This document shows, piece after piece, positions 42,398-54,576 of a DNA stretch of 64,000 nucleotides; within the stretch, counting starts at the first letter, position 1, and every line of letters starts with the position of its first letter. Under the pieces are notes generated by a model. It made no database searches and had not been told where the DNA came from. It saw only the letters and a list, made by a program, of their open reading frames with translations. Origin of the DNA: Candidatus Rhodoluna planktonica (GTDB taxonomy: Bacteria > Actinomycetota > Actinomycetes > Actinomycetales > Microbacteriaceae); NCBI RefSeq assembly GCF_001854225.1, contig NZ_CP015208.1, positions 186,001-250,000 on the forward strand. Reading direction: 5' to 3'. A program made the translations under genes and the position numbers.

Positions 42398-43861
42398 TTA
42401 GCTGTTAGGCATCAGCACGTAACGAGTTTCAAGGTATTCAGCGATGCCTTCGGCACCACCTTCACGACCGAGTCCAGACTGCTTGACACCACCGAATGGG
42501 GCCGCGGCATTAGAGACCAAGCCGGTGTTGATGCCGGTCATTCCGGTTTCGAGTGAGTCAACCAAGCGCATGGCTCGACGAGCATCTTCGGTGTAGGCAT
42601 AACTGACTAGACCGTAAACGGTGTCGTTTGCAATCGAGACGCCCTGTTCTTCGGTTTCGAAGGTGACGATTGGTGCGACCGGGCCAAAAATCTCCTCCTT
42701 AAGAATTGACGCGTTGGCCGGAACATTGGTTAGCACTGTCGGCTCGTAGAAGTAGCCGGCACCTTCAGGCTTTTTACCGCCGGTAGCAATGTCGCCACCT
42801 TCGCTCACGGTGAGCTCCACTAGCCGCTCCATATTGGCGCGAGCCTTTTCGTCGATAACTGGGCCAACTGTGGTTTCTGGGTCGACACCGCGGCCGAGGC
42901 GCAATTCACCCATTTTGGCTGCAAACTTGCTCGCGAATTCGTCGGCAACCGACTTCTGCACAATGAAGCGGTTAGCTGCGGTGCAGGCCTGGCCAATGTT
43001 GCGCATCTTGGCGAGCATTGCGCCGGCAACCGCGGCATCGATGTCGGCATCGTCGAAGACTAGGAATGGGGCGTTACCGCCGAGCTCCATAGAGGTTCGG
43101 AGTACGTTCTTAGCCGCCTGCTCGAGCAGCTTTACGCCCACCTGAGTGGAACCGGTGAAAGTGATTTTGCGCAAGCGTGGGTCGGCAATCAGTGGGCCAG
43201 AGGTGGCCGATGATGTGCTGGTGGTGATTACGTTTAGCACGCCGTCGGGCAAGCCGGCCTCTTGAAAAGTTTTAGCCAACAGCAACGTGGTGAGTGGAGT
43301 GAGTTCAGCTGGCTTGACCACGATGGTGCATCCGGCGGCGACCGCGGGACCAATTTTGCGGGTGGCCATAGCCAATGGGAAGTTCCACGGTGTAATTGCA
43401 AATGCCGGACCGACAGGTCGATGGGTGACAATCATCTTGCCGGTACCCTCTGGGTTTGATCCGAATCGACCGTTGATGCGCGATGCCTCTTCGCTGAACC
43501 AGCGCAAAAATTCATTGCCGTAGGTGACTTCGCCACGAGCTTCCGCTAGGGGCTTGCCCATTTCCAAACTGATCAGCATGGCAAATTCTTCTGAGCGAGC
43601 ACGCACAAGTTCAAAAGCTCGACGCAAAATTTCAGCACGTTCGCGCGGCGCGGTTTTTGCCCAGCTGGCTTGAGCGTTATCTGCAGCAGTTAGAGCGGCC
43701 AGAGACTCCACGGCAGTGGCATTTGAAATTTCTCGCAGAATTTTGCCGGTCGCCGGATCTTCAACCCGGATGGAGCTCTCGCCGGAACCATCGACCCACT
43801 TACCGTTGATTAGAAGTTGATTTGGAACTGATGAAAGTAGTTCGGTTTCGTTAAGCGTCAT
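42398..43861 (-). CDS. gabD: NAD(P)-dependent succinate-semialdehyde dehydrogenase
   Basis: The 487-aa aldehyde dehydrogenase shows the general-base Glu in MELGGNAPFLVFDD and the catalytic Cys in NIGQACTAANRF, 33 residues later as usual for this family. The NAD-binding FTGSTQVG and C-terminal GMTGINTGLVSNAAAPFGGVKQSGLGREG match GabD. It oxidises succinate semialdehyde (or a related aldehyde) to succinate. ATG 43861 with AAAGG upstream is preferred over ATG 43900. The neighbour on the far side is the MMPL gene, divergent. Confidence 0.92.
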   Translation of the reverse strand: MTLNETELLSSVPNQLLINGKWVDGSGESSIRVEDPATGKILREISNATAVESLAALTAADNAQASWAKTAPRERAEILRRAFELVRARSEEFAMLISLEMGKPLAEARGEVTYGNEFLRWFSEEASRINGRFGSNPEGTGKMIVTHRPVGPAFAITPWNFPLAMATRKIGPAVAAGCTIVVKPAELTPLTTLLLAKTFQEAGLPDGVLNVITTSTSSATSGPLIADPRLRKITFTGSTQVGVKLLEQAAKNVLRTSMELGGNAPFLVFDDADIDAAVAGAMLAKMRNIGQACTAANRFIVQKSVADEFASKFAAKMGELRLGRGVDPETTVGPVIDEKARANMERLVELTVSEGGDIATGGKKPEGAGYFYEPTVLTNVPANASILKEEIFGPVAPIVTFETEEQGVSIANDTVYGLVSYAYTEDARRAMRLVDSLETGMTGINTGLVSNAAAPFGGVKQSGLGREGGAEGIAEYLETRYVLMPNS

Positions 43862-43911
43862 TGCCTTTTCTTTCTCAAGCCAACCCGAGATTTCCCTCAA
43901 GTAACGGCTTA

Positions 43912-43917
43912 AGCCTA
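43912..43917 (-). promoter_or_regulatory. -10 box of gabD, next to a GGCTTAAGCC palindrome
   Basis: TAGGCT on the minus strand (43917-43912) overlaps the perfect 10-bp palindrome GGCTTAAGCC (43906-43915). The rest of the 155-bp divergent gap to 44016 holds no further gene. Confidence 0.45.
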
Positions 43918-44016
43918 ACTAACTTTTGGTTCCAAATGATTTGAGTTTTCAATTGGGGAATTAGACCACACCTTTTGATTGTTGAATCAGTCTGAACCCC
44001 CAACCGAAAGTAGCTA

Positions 44017-46575
44017 ATGGCTCAATTGCTTTATCGTCTTGGTCAGGGCAGCGCAAAGCGCGCCTGGCTGGTCATCTCCACCTGGTTTGTGCTTTTAGCG
44101 ACAACTTTGACATTAATGTTGGTCGGCGGAGGCAAACTATCCTCGAGCATGACCATCGATGGTTTGCCATCCCAGCAAATTGTCGACCAGCTAAAAGAGT
44201 CGTTTCCTGAGGCCGGTCGCGGTTTCGGTCAGGTAGTTTTTCACAAGGCTAACGGCGAGAAATTCACCGAGGATGAAAAAGCTGCCATTGCAGCAGGGCT
44301 GAGCGATTCTGAAACTGTCGACGGTGTTGCCAATGCAATTGATCCGTTTGCCACGGCAGCAGATCTGCAAAAACAGCGCGATGAAGTAATCGATGGCAAG
44401 GCAAAAATTGAGCAGGCAAAAATTGATTTGGCTGACGGCCAGGCTCAAATTGACGCCGGCAAGCCCAAGCTGGCCAAAGCCGAAACTGACCTCAAGGCCC
44501 AGTCGGCTCAGCTAGAAGCTGCAATTGCTCAGGCTGAAGCGGCCGGAACACCAGCGGCAAATCTTGCCCCACTGTTGGTCAACCGAGCAAAAATCGCTGC
44601 CGGTTTTGCAGAAATTGAAAAGCAGAAAGCTGTGCTCGAAGCCAGCCAGGCGAAAATCAACGATGGCCTAGCCGAGATTGAGGCCAATAAAGACAAGCTG
44701 GTCTATGGCGAGCAGCTAATTGAGGTTATCGAAAACTTCCAGACGGTTTCGGCGGACGGTCTGACCGCGTTAGCCACCATCCAGTTTGAGGTGCCTGAAA
44801 ACGAGGTCGAGCAAAGCACCACCACTGAAGTTGTTGCCAAACTAAGCTCGCTAAATCTGCCAAACGTGCAAGTTGAATTTTCGAAGTCAATGGTTATGAC
44901 TCTCGACGGAATCCTCGGCGTTGGCGAAATTATCGGTTTGGCAATTGCCGCTGTAGTGCTATTTGTAATGCTTGGAACTTTGATTGCGGCCGGCCTTCCG
45001 GTGCTTTCAGCAATCCTTGGTGTTGGTGTTTCGGCAACCGCCACTATGGCGCTTTCCGCAGTCATCGACATGACCTCGACCACCCCGGTTTTGGGAGTGA
45101 TGCTGGGTCTTGCCGTGGGTATCGACTACTCGCTGTTCATCTTGAACCGACACCGTAAGCAACTAAAAGCTGGCATGTCGGTCAGCGACTCAATTGCTCT
45201 AGCCAACGGAACTAGCGGAAACGCGGTGCTGTTTGCTGGCCTGACCGTAATCATCGCCTTGGTCGCACTAAACCTCACCGGTATTGGCTTCCTCGGCTTG
45301 ATGGGAACAATGGGCGCGCTTTCAATCATCGTTGCGGTGGCTGTGGCCCTCACCTTCACTCCGGCTATTCTTCGCCTGATTGGCTTGCGCGTATTGAGCA
45401 AAAAAGAACGCGCCAAACTAACCGCGGGTGATCTTCAGGATGAAAATGAACATCCTAAAAATGAGAATCGCCCAGTCTTTGTCAATCGCCACCCAATCAT
45501 CACGGTGCTCGCCACAGTCGCGGTCTTATTGGTGGCAGCGATTCCAATGCAGAGCATGCGATTGGGTTTGCCAGATGGCTCTTCTGAACCGGTCGACACC
45601 ACTCAGTACCGCGCTTTCAAATTGACCAGCGCTGCATTCGGCGAAGGTTTCAATGGCGGGGTGGCAACCGTGGTCAACCTCGATGAGCCAATTGCCGAAG
45701 ATGACGAAGTAAAGATTCAGGCTGAGATTGCTACCGAGCTCTATGCCCTCGACAATGTCTCGGCTGTGGTTCCGGCAGGAATTTCTGATGACCGCCGAAC
45801 ACTGCTCTTCCAAGTTGTTCCAGCCACGTCTCCAGCCAGTGCCGAAACCGAAACATTGGTTTATGACATTCGCGAGCTAGCCACACAGATCGAGTCTGAC
45901 TATCAAGGTCAGGTTGGTGTTACCGGTTTCACCGCCAGCAACATCGACATTTCGCAGAAGCTGGCCGATGCCTTGCCAATTTATCTGGGCACCGTAATTC
46001 TGCTCTCGATTTTGTTGATGATCCTGGTCTTCCGCTCAATCATGGTTCCACTATTGGCCAGCGCGGGCTTCTTGCTGACCGTGTTTGCCACTTTGGGATC
46101 TGTGGTTGCGGTTTACCAGTGGGGCTGGCTGGGTGCGCTATTTGATGTGCACGATCCGGGTCCGATTCTGAACTTCTTGCCAACCATTCTGATCGGCATC
46201 CTGTTTGGTTTGGCGATGGACTACCAGTTGTTCTTGACCTCGGGAATGCGTGAAGCCTACGCCCACGGTAAGTCGCCAAAAGAGGCAATCAACCATGGAA
46301 TCCACCTGAGCCGAGCAGTTGTGGTTGCGGCTGCAATCATCATGATCACTGTTTTTGGTGGGTTTGCCTTCTCGCACCTGGCCATGATTCGTCCGGTCGG
46401 TTTTGGCTTGGCCATCGGCGTGCTGTTCGACGCATTCTTGGTGCGTCTGCTACTTGTGCCAGCAGCAATGTCGATGCTTGGCAATGCTGCCTGGTGGATG
46501 CCCAAATGGCTCGACCGCATTTTGCCTGACGTCGACGTTGAGGGTGCCAAGCTCGAGGTGAAGGCTATCCGCTAG
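44017..46575 (+). CDS. MMPL/RND-family transporter with coiled-coil insert
   Basis: The 852-aa protein has one N-terminal helix, a large extracellular domain (about 45-295) including a heptad-rich coiled coil (about 125-245), five helices (about 300-460), a second extracellular domain (about 490-655) and six C-terminal helices. GLAVGIDYSLFILNRHRKQL and FGLAMDYQLFLTSGMREAYA are the two conserved MMPL loops, with the DY acid-tyrosine pair of the proton relay. The family exports lipids, siderophores or drugs. Substrate unknown. It is a single gene here. Confidence 0.92.
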   Translation: MAQLLYRLGQGSAKRAWLVISTWFVLLATTLTLMLVGGGKLSSSMTIDGLPSQQIVDQLKESFPEAGRGFGQVVFHKANGEKFTEDEKAAIAAGLSDSETVDGVANAIDPFATAADLQKQRDEVIDGKAKIEQAKIDLADGQAQIDAGKPKLAKAETDLKAQSAQLEAAIAQAEAAGTPAANLAPLLVNRAKIAAGFAEIEKQKAVLEASQAKINDGLAEIEANKDKLVYGEQLIEVIENFQTVSADGLTALATIQFEVPENEVEQSTTTEVVAKLSSLNLPNVQVEFSKSMVMTLDGILGVGEIIGLAIAAVVLFVMLGTLIAAGLPVLSAILGVGVSATATMALSAVIDMTSTTPVLGVMLGLAVGIDYSLFILNRHRKQLKAGMSVSDSIALANGTSGNAVLFAGLTVIIALVALNLTGIGFLGLMGTMGALSIIVAVAVALTFTPAILRLIGLRVLSKKERAKLTAGDLQDENEHPKNENRPVFVNRHPIITVLATVAVLLVAAIPMQSMRLGLPDGSSEPVDTTQYRAFKLTSAAFGEGFNGGVATVVNLDEPIAEDDEVKIQAEIATELYALDNVSAVVPAGISDDRRTLLFQVVPATSPASAETETLVYDIRELATQIESDYQGQVGVTGFTASNIDISQKLADALPIYLGTVILLSILLMILVFRSIMVPLLASAGFLLTVFATLGSVVAVYQWGWLGALFDVHDPGPILNFLPTILIGILFGLAMDYQLFLTSGMREAYAHGKSPKEAINHGIHLSRAVVVAAAIIMITVFGGFAFSHLAMIRPVGFGLAIGVLFDAFLVRLLLVPAAMSMLGNAAWWMPKWLDRILPDVDVEGAKLEVKAIR

Positions 46576-46659
46576 TGGCTGGGTAACCTTTTTGATCGTT
46601 GAGGGGCAACCCTTCGGGAAAAGTAACCGAGACCGTGCAATCGGCCATTACATTCGGGT

Positions 46660-46665
46660 TAGCCT
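46660..46665 (+). promoter_or_regulatory. Leaderless -10 box of the DUF554 gene
   Basis: TAGCCT lies 6 nt before ATG 46672, with no ribosome site. Confidence 0.55.
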
Positions 46666-46671
46666 TAAGTA

Positions 46672-47421
46672 ATGGTTGGCACAGGCACAATAATCAACGT
46701 ACTCACGATTGTTATCGGGGCAGGTCTCGGAGTTTTACTAGGCTCTCGTTTTCCAGAGAAAACCAATCGCACCGTAACTGACGCACTCGGTTTAATTACC
46801 TTGGTAATCGGTGGCCTCAACCTAATGTCGCTGAACGATAAGGCGTTTCAGCAGGCGGTTACCCCGGCAGGCACTTTGCTGGTGGTTATTTTCGCCATCC
46901 TGTTTGGTGGCGTTGCCGGTTCGCTGTTGAAAATTGAAAGCCGACTTGAAACCTTTGGCGGCTGGCTACAGGCAAAGCTGTCACGCAAAACCAACAGCAG
47001 TGAGAGCCGCCAGAGATTCATCAACGGATTTGTCGATGCCTCGCTGCTTTTTGCTATCGGACCGATGGCAATTCTGGGTGCCATGTCTGACGGTATGGGT
47101 CAGGGAGCGAACACGCTAATTGTTAAGGCAATTCTTGACGGCTTTGCCGCAATCGCCTTCGCTTCAACATTGGGCTGGGGAGTAGCCTTCTCGGCTATCA
47201 CCGTTGCGATTTGGGAGGGTGGACTTACCGCTTTGGCCTTCTTCGCAAAAACCGGTGTTCCAGAGGCGCTGGTTTCTTCAATCACGGCCACCGGGGGTAT
47301 TTTGATGCTGGGCATCGGCCTGCGATTGCTCAAGATTCGTCAGGTTTCGGTGGCAGACTTATTGCCTGCTCTGATTTTTGCACCGGTGCTAACCTGGCTG
47401 GTCGGCTCGTTCATTCTCTAA
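46672..47421 (+). CDS. DUF554-family membrane protein
   Basis: The 249-aa protein has about seven membrane helices and the DUF554 pattern: a GTIINVLTIVIGAGLGVLLG start, the internal FVDASLLFAIGPMAILGAM and GWGVAFSAITVAIWEGGLT. Members (such as YdfK) are thought to be transport-related, but the function is not established. It is followed after 11 nt by the DUF3817 gene and probably shares its transcript. Confidence 0.88.
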   Translation: MVGTGTIINVLTIVIGAGLGVLLGSRFPEKTNRTVTDALGLITLVIGGLNLMSLNDKAFQQAVTPAGTLLVVIFAILFGGVAGSLLKIESRLETFGGWLQAKLSRKTNSSESRQRFINGFVDASLLFAIGPMAILGAMSDGMGQGANTLIVKAILDGFAAIAFASTLGWGVAFSAITVAIWEGGLTALAFFAKTGVPEALVSSITATGGILMLGIGLRLLKIRQVSVADLLPALIFAPVLTWLVGSFIL

Positions 47422-47432
47422 CTTAGGAAAAT

Positions 47433-47897
47433 ATGACACCCGCAAAGTTGTACAAAACATTCGCAGTAGCCGAGGCATTCACCTGGACTTTTCTGATCGC
47501 CGGTTTGATTACCCGAGCAGTGGTCGGCATTCCAAGCGAAATCATGTTTGGCGTTGGTGCTCTTCACGGTGCTGTCTTTTTGGGTTACGGCGTGAGCGCT
47601 GCCCTGGTTGGGGTAAACCAGCGGTGGTCTTTTGGTCGAATTCTGCTTGCTATTTTCTTGGCAATTGTGCCTTATGCAACGGTGCCATTTGAGCGCTCAG
47701 TTGAGAAGAAAAACCTCTTGGCTGGCCCTTGGCGCAAGACCGAAACCGATGATGCCCGCGATAAAAACTGGTTTGACCGACTTTTCCGCTGGTTCATCAA
47801 CCGTCCGGTTTTGCTAGTGCTGGTTCTCATCCTCGTGGTCGTCATAATTTTTGCGACGTTGCTCTTTGTTGGCCCGCCAGACACCTGGGGCAAATAA
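47433..47897 (+). CDS. DUF3817 membrane protein
   Basis: The 154-aa protein has about four helices and belongs to the DUF3817 group common in actinobacteria. The KTFAVAEAFTWTFLIAGLI start and LHGAVFLGYGVSAALVGVNQRW middle are typical. A longer C-terminus with a fourth hydrophobic stretch (VLLVLVLILVVVIIFATLL) follows. Function is unknown. An AGGAAAA site precedes the ATG. Confidence 0.83.
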   Translation: MTPAKLYKTFAVAEAFTWTFLIAGLITRAVVGIPSEIMFGVGALHGAVFLGYGVSAALVGVNQRWSFGRILLAIFLAIVPYATVPFERSVEKKNLLAGPWRKTETDDARDKNWFDRLFRWFINRPVLLVLVLILVVVIIFATLLFVGPPDTWGK

Positions 47898-47907
47898 CCA
47901 ACTGAAC

Positions 47908-47913
47908 TAGGCT
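47908..47913 (+). promoter_or_regulatory. Leaderless -10 box of the hrpA gene
   Basis: TAGGCT lies 7 nt before ATG 47921 and has no ribosome site between. Confidence 0.55.
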
Positions 47914-47920
47914 TCACGCT

Positions 47921-50900
47921 ATGCGCCCACTGAACATCTCGTACCCGCAAAACTTGCCGGTCAGCGAGCGCAGAGAAGAGATTTTGGCGACCATAGCGGC
48001 AAATCAGGTTGTCATTATTGCCGGCGCCACCGGCTCGGGTAAAACTACACAGTTGCCGAAAATGTGTCTCGACTTGGGCCGTAAATCGATTGCGCACACC
48101 CAGCCTCGACGTATCGCAGCGCGTTCGGTTGCCGAACGCATAGCTGAAGAGTTAGGCGTCGAGATTGGGGCGGAGGTTGGCTATCAGGTGCGGTTCACCG
48201 ACAAAGTGAGCAAGAACACCCTGGTCAAAGTGATGACCGACGGCATCCTGTTGAACGCGCTGCAGAGCGACCGAAACCTGAGCAGGTACGACACCATCAT
48301 CATCGACGAGGCTCACGAGCGAAGCCTCAACATCGACTTTCTTCTTGGCTATCTCAAGCAACTTTTACCCAAACGTCCCGATTTGAAAGTGATTGTTACC
48401 TCGGCAACCATCGATCCCGAATCTTTCAGTCGCCACTTTGAAAACGCTCCGATTATTGAAGTTTCGGGTCGCACCTATCCAATTGAGGTTCGCTACCGTC
48501 CAGTGCAGCGTGAGAAATCTGATGACGATGATCCCGATGAAGAAACCACAGCCGACGATTATGTCGACGGCATTGTTGAAGCGTTGCTCGAACTTGAAGC
48601 TGAAGCCAACGGTGACGTGCTGGTCTTTTTGTCCGGTGAATCTGAAATCAAGGATGCGCAAGACGCCATTGAAGGAAGCGTTGTCGGCGGGGTGCTGCAA
48701 AAAGGCATCGAGGTGTTGCCGCTGTACGGCCGATTGAGTTCAGCAGAGCAGCATCGCGTTTTTGAGAGAAGCAAGGTTGCCGGGTTAAAGCGGCGAGTGA
48801 TTTTGGCAACCAACGTAGCCGAAACCAGTTTGACTATCCCAAACATCAAATACGTAATCGATGCGGGAACAGCTCGAATTTCGCGCTACAGCCCGAGGGC
48901 AAAAGTTCAACGACTGCCTATCGAGGCGATCTCGCAGGCCAGCGCGAATCAGCGAGCTGGACGAGCCGGGCGAACAAGTCCGGGTGTGGTCATCCGTCTC
49001 TACTCTGAAGAAGATTTCAACGCTCGACCAGAATATACCGACCCGGAAATTCTGCGCACAAATCTGGCCTCGGTGATTTTGCAGGCTGCCACTCTGGGGC
49101 TTGGCGACTTGGCTAAGTTTCCGTTCTTGCAGCCGCCAGATTCTCGCGGTGTTAAGGACGGACTCGGATTACTGAGCGAATTGGGTGCTTTATCAACGGC
49201 TAACCCTGCCGAAGTGAAACTAACTCCGCTGGGTCGCGAATTAGCCCGCTTGCCGATTGAACCGAGATTTGCTCGAATGCTGCTCGAGTCTCGTAAACAC
49301 GGTCTGACTCGCGAAGTGATGGTCATCGTGGCTGGGCTGACTATTCAAGACACCCGCGAGCGGCCGGCTCTAAAGCGCGAGCGAGCCGATCTGCTGCACG
49401 CCCGCTTCGCCGACCCGAGCAGCGATTTTTTGACCCTGCTAAATCTTTGGAACTACATCGAAGATCAGCAGAAGAAGCTTTCCTCATCTGCGTTTAGGCG
49501 TCTATGCCGAAACGAATTTTTGAACTATCTTCGAGTTCGTGAGTGGCAAGACCTGGTGCGCCAGCTTCGCTCGGTGACCAAGAATCTGGGGCTCGAATAC
49601 GGTGAGCCGCAGGTGAACCCCGACGGTATTCACAAGAGTTTGCTGGCTGGCCTGCTCAGCCAAATCGGTATCAAACAGGCTAATGAGAAACGCGGACCAA
49701 ACGGCAAACCGATAAAAGCTCCGGCCGAATATCTGGGCTCAAATAACAAAAAGTTCTTCATTTTCCCCGGCTCCACGCTTGCCAAGAAGCCGCCCGAGGC
49801 AATCATGAGCGCCGAGCTAGTTGAGACCAGCAGATTATTCGCACGGATGAATGCCGCCATCGATCCTGCCTGGGCCGAAAAATTAGGCGGCGAATTATGT
49901 CGTCGAACTTTTAGCGAACCGCACTGGGAAAAGAGCCAGGGTGCAGTTGTTGCCTATGAGCGAGTGATGCTATTCGGGGTGCCAATTGTGGTTTCTAGGC
50001 GAATGCAGTACTCACGCATAGACCCGGCATTCTGCCGTGAGTTATTTATTCGGCACGCCTTGGTTGCCGGCGAATGGGATTCGCAGCAACAGTTTGATCG
50101 AGGCAACCGAGCTTTGCTAAAGCAACTTGAAGCCGCCGCGGCCAGAGCACGCAAGCCTGCGCTTGCCCCCAGTGAAGAAGATGTTTATCGCTTTTACGAA
50201 GCCCGAATACCCGCTGAAGTTTTTTCCACCCGAAACTTTGAGGGTTGGTGGCGCAAAGCCAAACACCAAACGCCTGATTTGCTAACCATGACCAAAGCCG
50301 ACTTGCTCGGCGAGGAAACCTCTGACCTAGACAATCTGGATTTGCCGGCCCAGTGGGTTCATTCCGGACAAAATTTGAGGTTGCAGTACCGGTTTGAGCC
50401 CGGTGCCGTTGATGACGGAGTAACCGTGGCAATTCCGCTGCCACTGTTGGCTAATCTCAATTCAGACAGCTTCGACTGGTTAGTGCCCTCGATGCGTCCA
50501 GAGTTAGTGACCGAATTAATTCGCAGTCTGCCAAAACCAATTCGGAAAAATGTTGTTCCAGCCAATGAATGGGCCAAGAAAGTTCTGCAAATTTTGCCGG
50601 CTGAGCCCAACGGTAATTTACTTACCGAATTGGCGAGAATCTTGCAGCAGCTCAGCGGTGTTCGGGTAACCGCAAACGATTTCGATGTCACGCGGCTAAC
50701 GTCTGCGCAGCGTATGACCTATCGGGTAATCGATGAGAAAGGTCGCACGCTCGGGCTTTCCACCGACTTGCATTTGTTGCAACAGAAACTGGCTGATCGA
50801 TCGCGCGTCGCTGTCGCGGAAGTAGCCAGCGACCAAAAATCTCCGATTGAGCGCGAAAATCTGAGCACCTGGGATTTTGATGAGCTTCCGAAAACCATCG

Positions 50901-51712
50901 AGGTAAACCACGGGCTCAATGCAGTCCGCGCTTTTCCGGCCCTGGTCGAAAACTCGGACGGCACAGTCGACATCCGCTTATTTGCCACCCAAGATCAGCA
51001 AATGCAGCACCACCCTCGCGGTGTGGTGCGCTTACTGACCATGGCTAACCCTTCGGTTGCGAAATATGTTGAAGAGCACCTGGCCGCCAACGAAAAATTG
51101 GCACTGCTGACCCTGCCTTATTCGACTATTTCGGCCTTGCTGGACGATGCCGCCAAGGCTATCGCCGAAGCCGAACTTCACCAGTTTGTGGCTGATGGAC
51201 TGCTTTTCAACCGAACTGATTTTGAAACCGTGCTGCTCAATTTCCGAACTGTGGTCGTCGATCGCAGCTTTGAAATCGCGGCACTCGCGGTCAAAATTGC
51301 CAACGCTGCCCGAGAGGCTAACAAGGTGATTTCAGAAACCAAGGCCATCGATTTTTTAAACGAACTAACCGCAGAGAAACAGCACATTCAAGACTTGCTC
51401 ATCCCAGGTTTCATCGGCCAAGCCGGAGAAAAAAGGCTTGCGCGTATTTTGGTTTACCTGCAGGCGATAAAGCACCGAATTACAAAACTTTCAGAAAACC
51501 CGATGCGTGACAGAACCGCCGCAGCCGAATTCAATCATGCCCTGAGTCTCTTTGAATTTGCCGGGGGATCAATACCGCTTCCGGAAAACGCTACAGAAAA
51601 ACATCGTCAAGCGAGATGGTTGCTTGAAGAACTGCGCGTAAGTCTTTTTGCCCAGGTTTTAGGGGCGGCTGAAAAAGTTTCGGTTGAGCGAATCAAAAAA
51701 GTTTTGAGTTAA
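47921..51712 (+). CDS. hrpA: HrpA-type ATP-dependent RNA helicase (DEAH box)
   Basis: The 1263-aa helicase has motifs I GATGSGKT (35-42), Ia TQPRRIAARSVAER, II DEAH (129-132), III SATID (161-165), V NVAETSLTIP and VI QRAGRAGRTSPG. It continues with the winged-helix/ratchet and OB-fold parts and a long C-terminal DUF3418-like domain, giving the usual HrpA length. HrpA resolves mRNA and stalled ribosomes in E. coli. The transcript is probably leaderless. katG follows after 77 nt with its own leader. Confidence 0.95.
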   Translation: MRPLNISYPQNLPVSERREEILATIAANQVVIIAGATGSGKTTQLPKMCLDLGRKSIAHTQPRRIAARSVAERIAEELGVEIGAEVGYQVRFTDKVSKNTLVKVMTDGILLNALQSDRNLSRYDTIIIDEAHERSLNIDFLLGYLKQLLPKRPDLKVIVTSATIDPESFSRHFENAPIIEVSGRTYPIEVRYRPVQREKSDDDDPDEETTADDYVDGIVEALLELEAEANGDVLVFLSGESEIKDAQDAIEGSVVGGVLQKGIEVLPLYGRLSSAEQHRVFERSKVAGLKRRVILATNVAETSLTIPNIKYVIDAGTARISRYSPRAKVQRLPIEAISQASANQRAGRAGRTSPGVVIRLYSEEDFNARPEYTDPEILRTNLASVILQAATLGLGDLAKFPFLQPPDSRGVKDGLGLLSELGALSTANPAEVKLTPLGRELARLPIEPRFARMLLESRKHGLTREVMVIVAGLTIQDTRERPALKRERADLLHARFADPSSDFLTLLNLWNYIEDQQKKLSSSAFRRLCRNEFLNYLRVREWQDLVRQLRSVTKNLGLEYGEPQVNPDGIHKSLLAGLLSQIGIKQANEKRGPNGKPIKAPAEYLGSNNKKFFIFPGSTLAKKPPEAIMSAELVETSRLFARMNAAIDPAWAEKLGGELCRRTFSEPHWEKSQGAVVAYERVMLFGVPIVVSRRMQYSRIDPAFCRELFIRHALVAGEWDSQQQFDRGNRALLKQLEAAAARARKPALAPSEEDVYRFYEARIPAEVFSTRNFEGWWRKAKHQTPDLLTMTKADLLGEETSDLDNLDLPAQWVHSGQNLRLQYRFEPGAVDDGVTVAIPLPLLANLNSDSFDWLVPSMRPELVTELIRSLPKPIRKNVVPANEWAKKVLQILPAEPNGNLLTELARILQQLSGVRVTANDFDVTRLTSAQRMTYRVIDEKGRTLGLSTDLHLLQQKLADRSRVAVAEVASDQKSPIERENLSTWDFDELPKTIEVNHGLNAVRAFPALVENSDGTVDIRLFATQDQQMQHHPRGVVRLLTMANPSVAKYVEEHLAANEKLALLTLPYSTISALLDDAAKAIAEAELHQFVADGLLFNRTDFETVLLNFRTVVVDRSFEIAALAVKIANAAREANKVISETKAIDFLNELTAEKQHIQDLLIPGFIGQAGEKRLARILVYLQAIKHRITKLSENPMRDRTAAAEFNHALSLFEFAGGSIPLPENATEKHRQARWLLEELRVSLFAQVLGAAEKVSVERIKKVLS

Positions 51713-51738
51713 ATTCTGGATTATTTCGACCCGAATGA

Positions 51739-53952
<2,214 letters not shown>

Positions 53953-53968
53953 TACTTCAAATCATTAG

Positions 53969-53984
53969 CTAATTGGTTAGTTAG
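53969..53984 (+). repeat. 16-bp repeat, copy 2, just before the katG terminator
   Basis: It is identical to the copy at 42327-42342. Both are placed within 6 nt of a rho-independent terminator stem. Confidence 0.7.
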
Positions 53985-53988
53985 CAAA

Positions 53989-54021
53989 GAAAGGGTGGGG
54001 CCGAAAAGCCCCACCCTTTTT
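53989..54021. terminator. Terminator of katG, probably bidirectional
   Basis: AAAGGGTGGGGC pairs with GCCCCACCCTTT around a short loop and a T-tract follows. The opposite strand also ends in a T-rich run, serving the convergent DUF1801 gene. Confidence 0.92.
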
Positions 54022-54050
54022 GCTGTCTGGGCCGGTGAATTTTTGCTCGG

Positions 54051-54491
54051 CTAAGCAACTGCTCGCTTGATTAGCTCAGCAACCTGAGCTTCAATTTCTT
54101 TGTTCCAGTCCAGAATTGCAAAAGAAGTCGGCCAGAGATTTCCGTCATCCAACTTCGCGGAATCGTTAAAGCCCAAGGTTGAGTATCGTACTTTGAATTT
54201 TCCGGCATCCTGGAAAAACACAACAGATTTGCCATCCAGGTTGTAGGCGGGCATGCCGTACCAGGTTTTCGCCTGCAGTTGTGGAGCAATTTTCTTCACC
54301 AGTGCGTGCAAACCTTCGCCAATTTTGCGATCTGCCGCAGCCATAGCCGAAATTTTTGCCAGAACCTCGGCTTCTAATTCTTCGGCTGACATTTTTTTGC
54401 TGGCCCGTCGTCGTTCGGCGGCTGCCTCTTTCATGGCCTGTCGTTCTTCAGCGGTAAATGTCTCTTCAGCTTTGGTTTTTTTCTCGGCCAC
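54051..54491 (-). CDS. DUF1801-family (YdhG-like) protein
   Basis: The 146-aa protein has a charged, probably coiled N-terminal part (EERQAMKEAAAERRRASKK) and a C-terminal YdhG/DUF1801 domain with KTWYGMPAYNLDGKSVVFF and FKVRYSTLGFNDSAKLDDG. Related proteins have been named iron chaperone-like (frataxin-type fold), but the role is not established. Start is GTG 54491 with AGAGAG upstream. It converges on katG. Confidence 0.83.
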   Translation of the reverse strand: MAEKKTKAEETFTAEERQAMKEAAAERRRASKKMSAEELEAEVLAKISAMAAADRKIGEGLHALVKKIAPQLQAKTWYGMPAYNLDGKSVVFFQDAGKFKVRYSTLGFNDSAKLDDGNLWPTSFAILDWNKEIEAQVAELIKRAVA

Positions 54492-54576
54492 AGTCGCTCT
54501 CTTTTTCTATCTGGGGGTAGGCGTGCTGCCCTATGGTTAGAACTAGATTAGAGGCATTTCAGCTAGGGGATTCTAG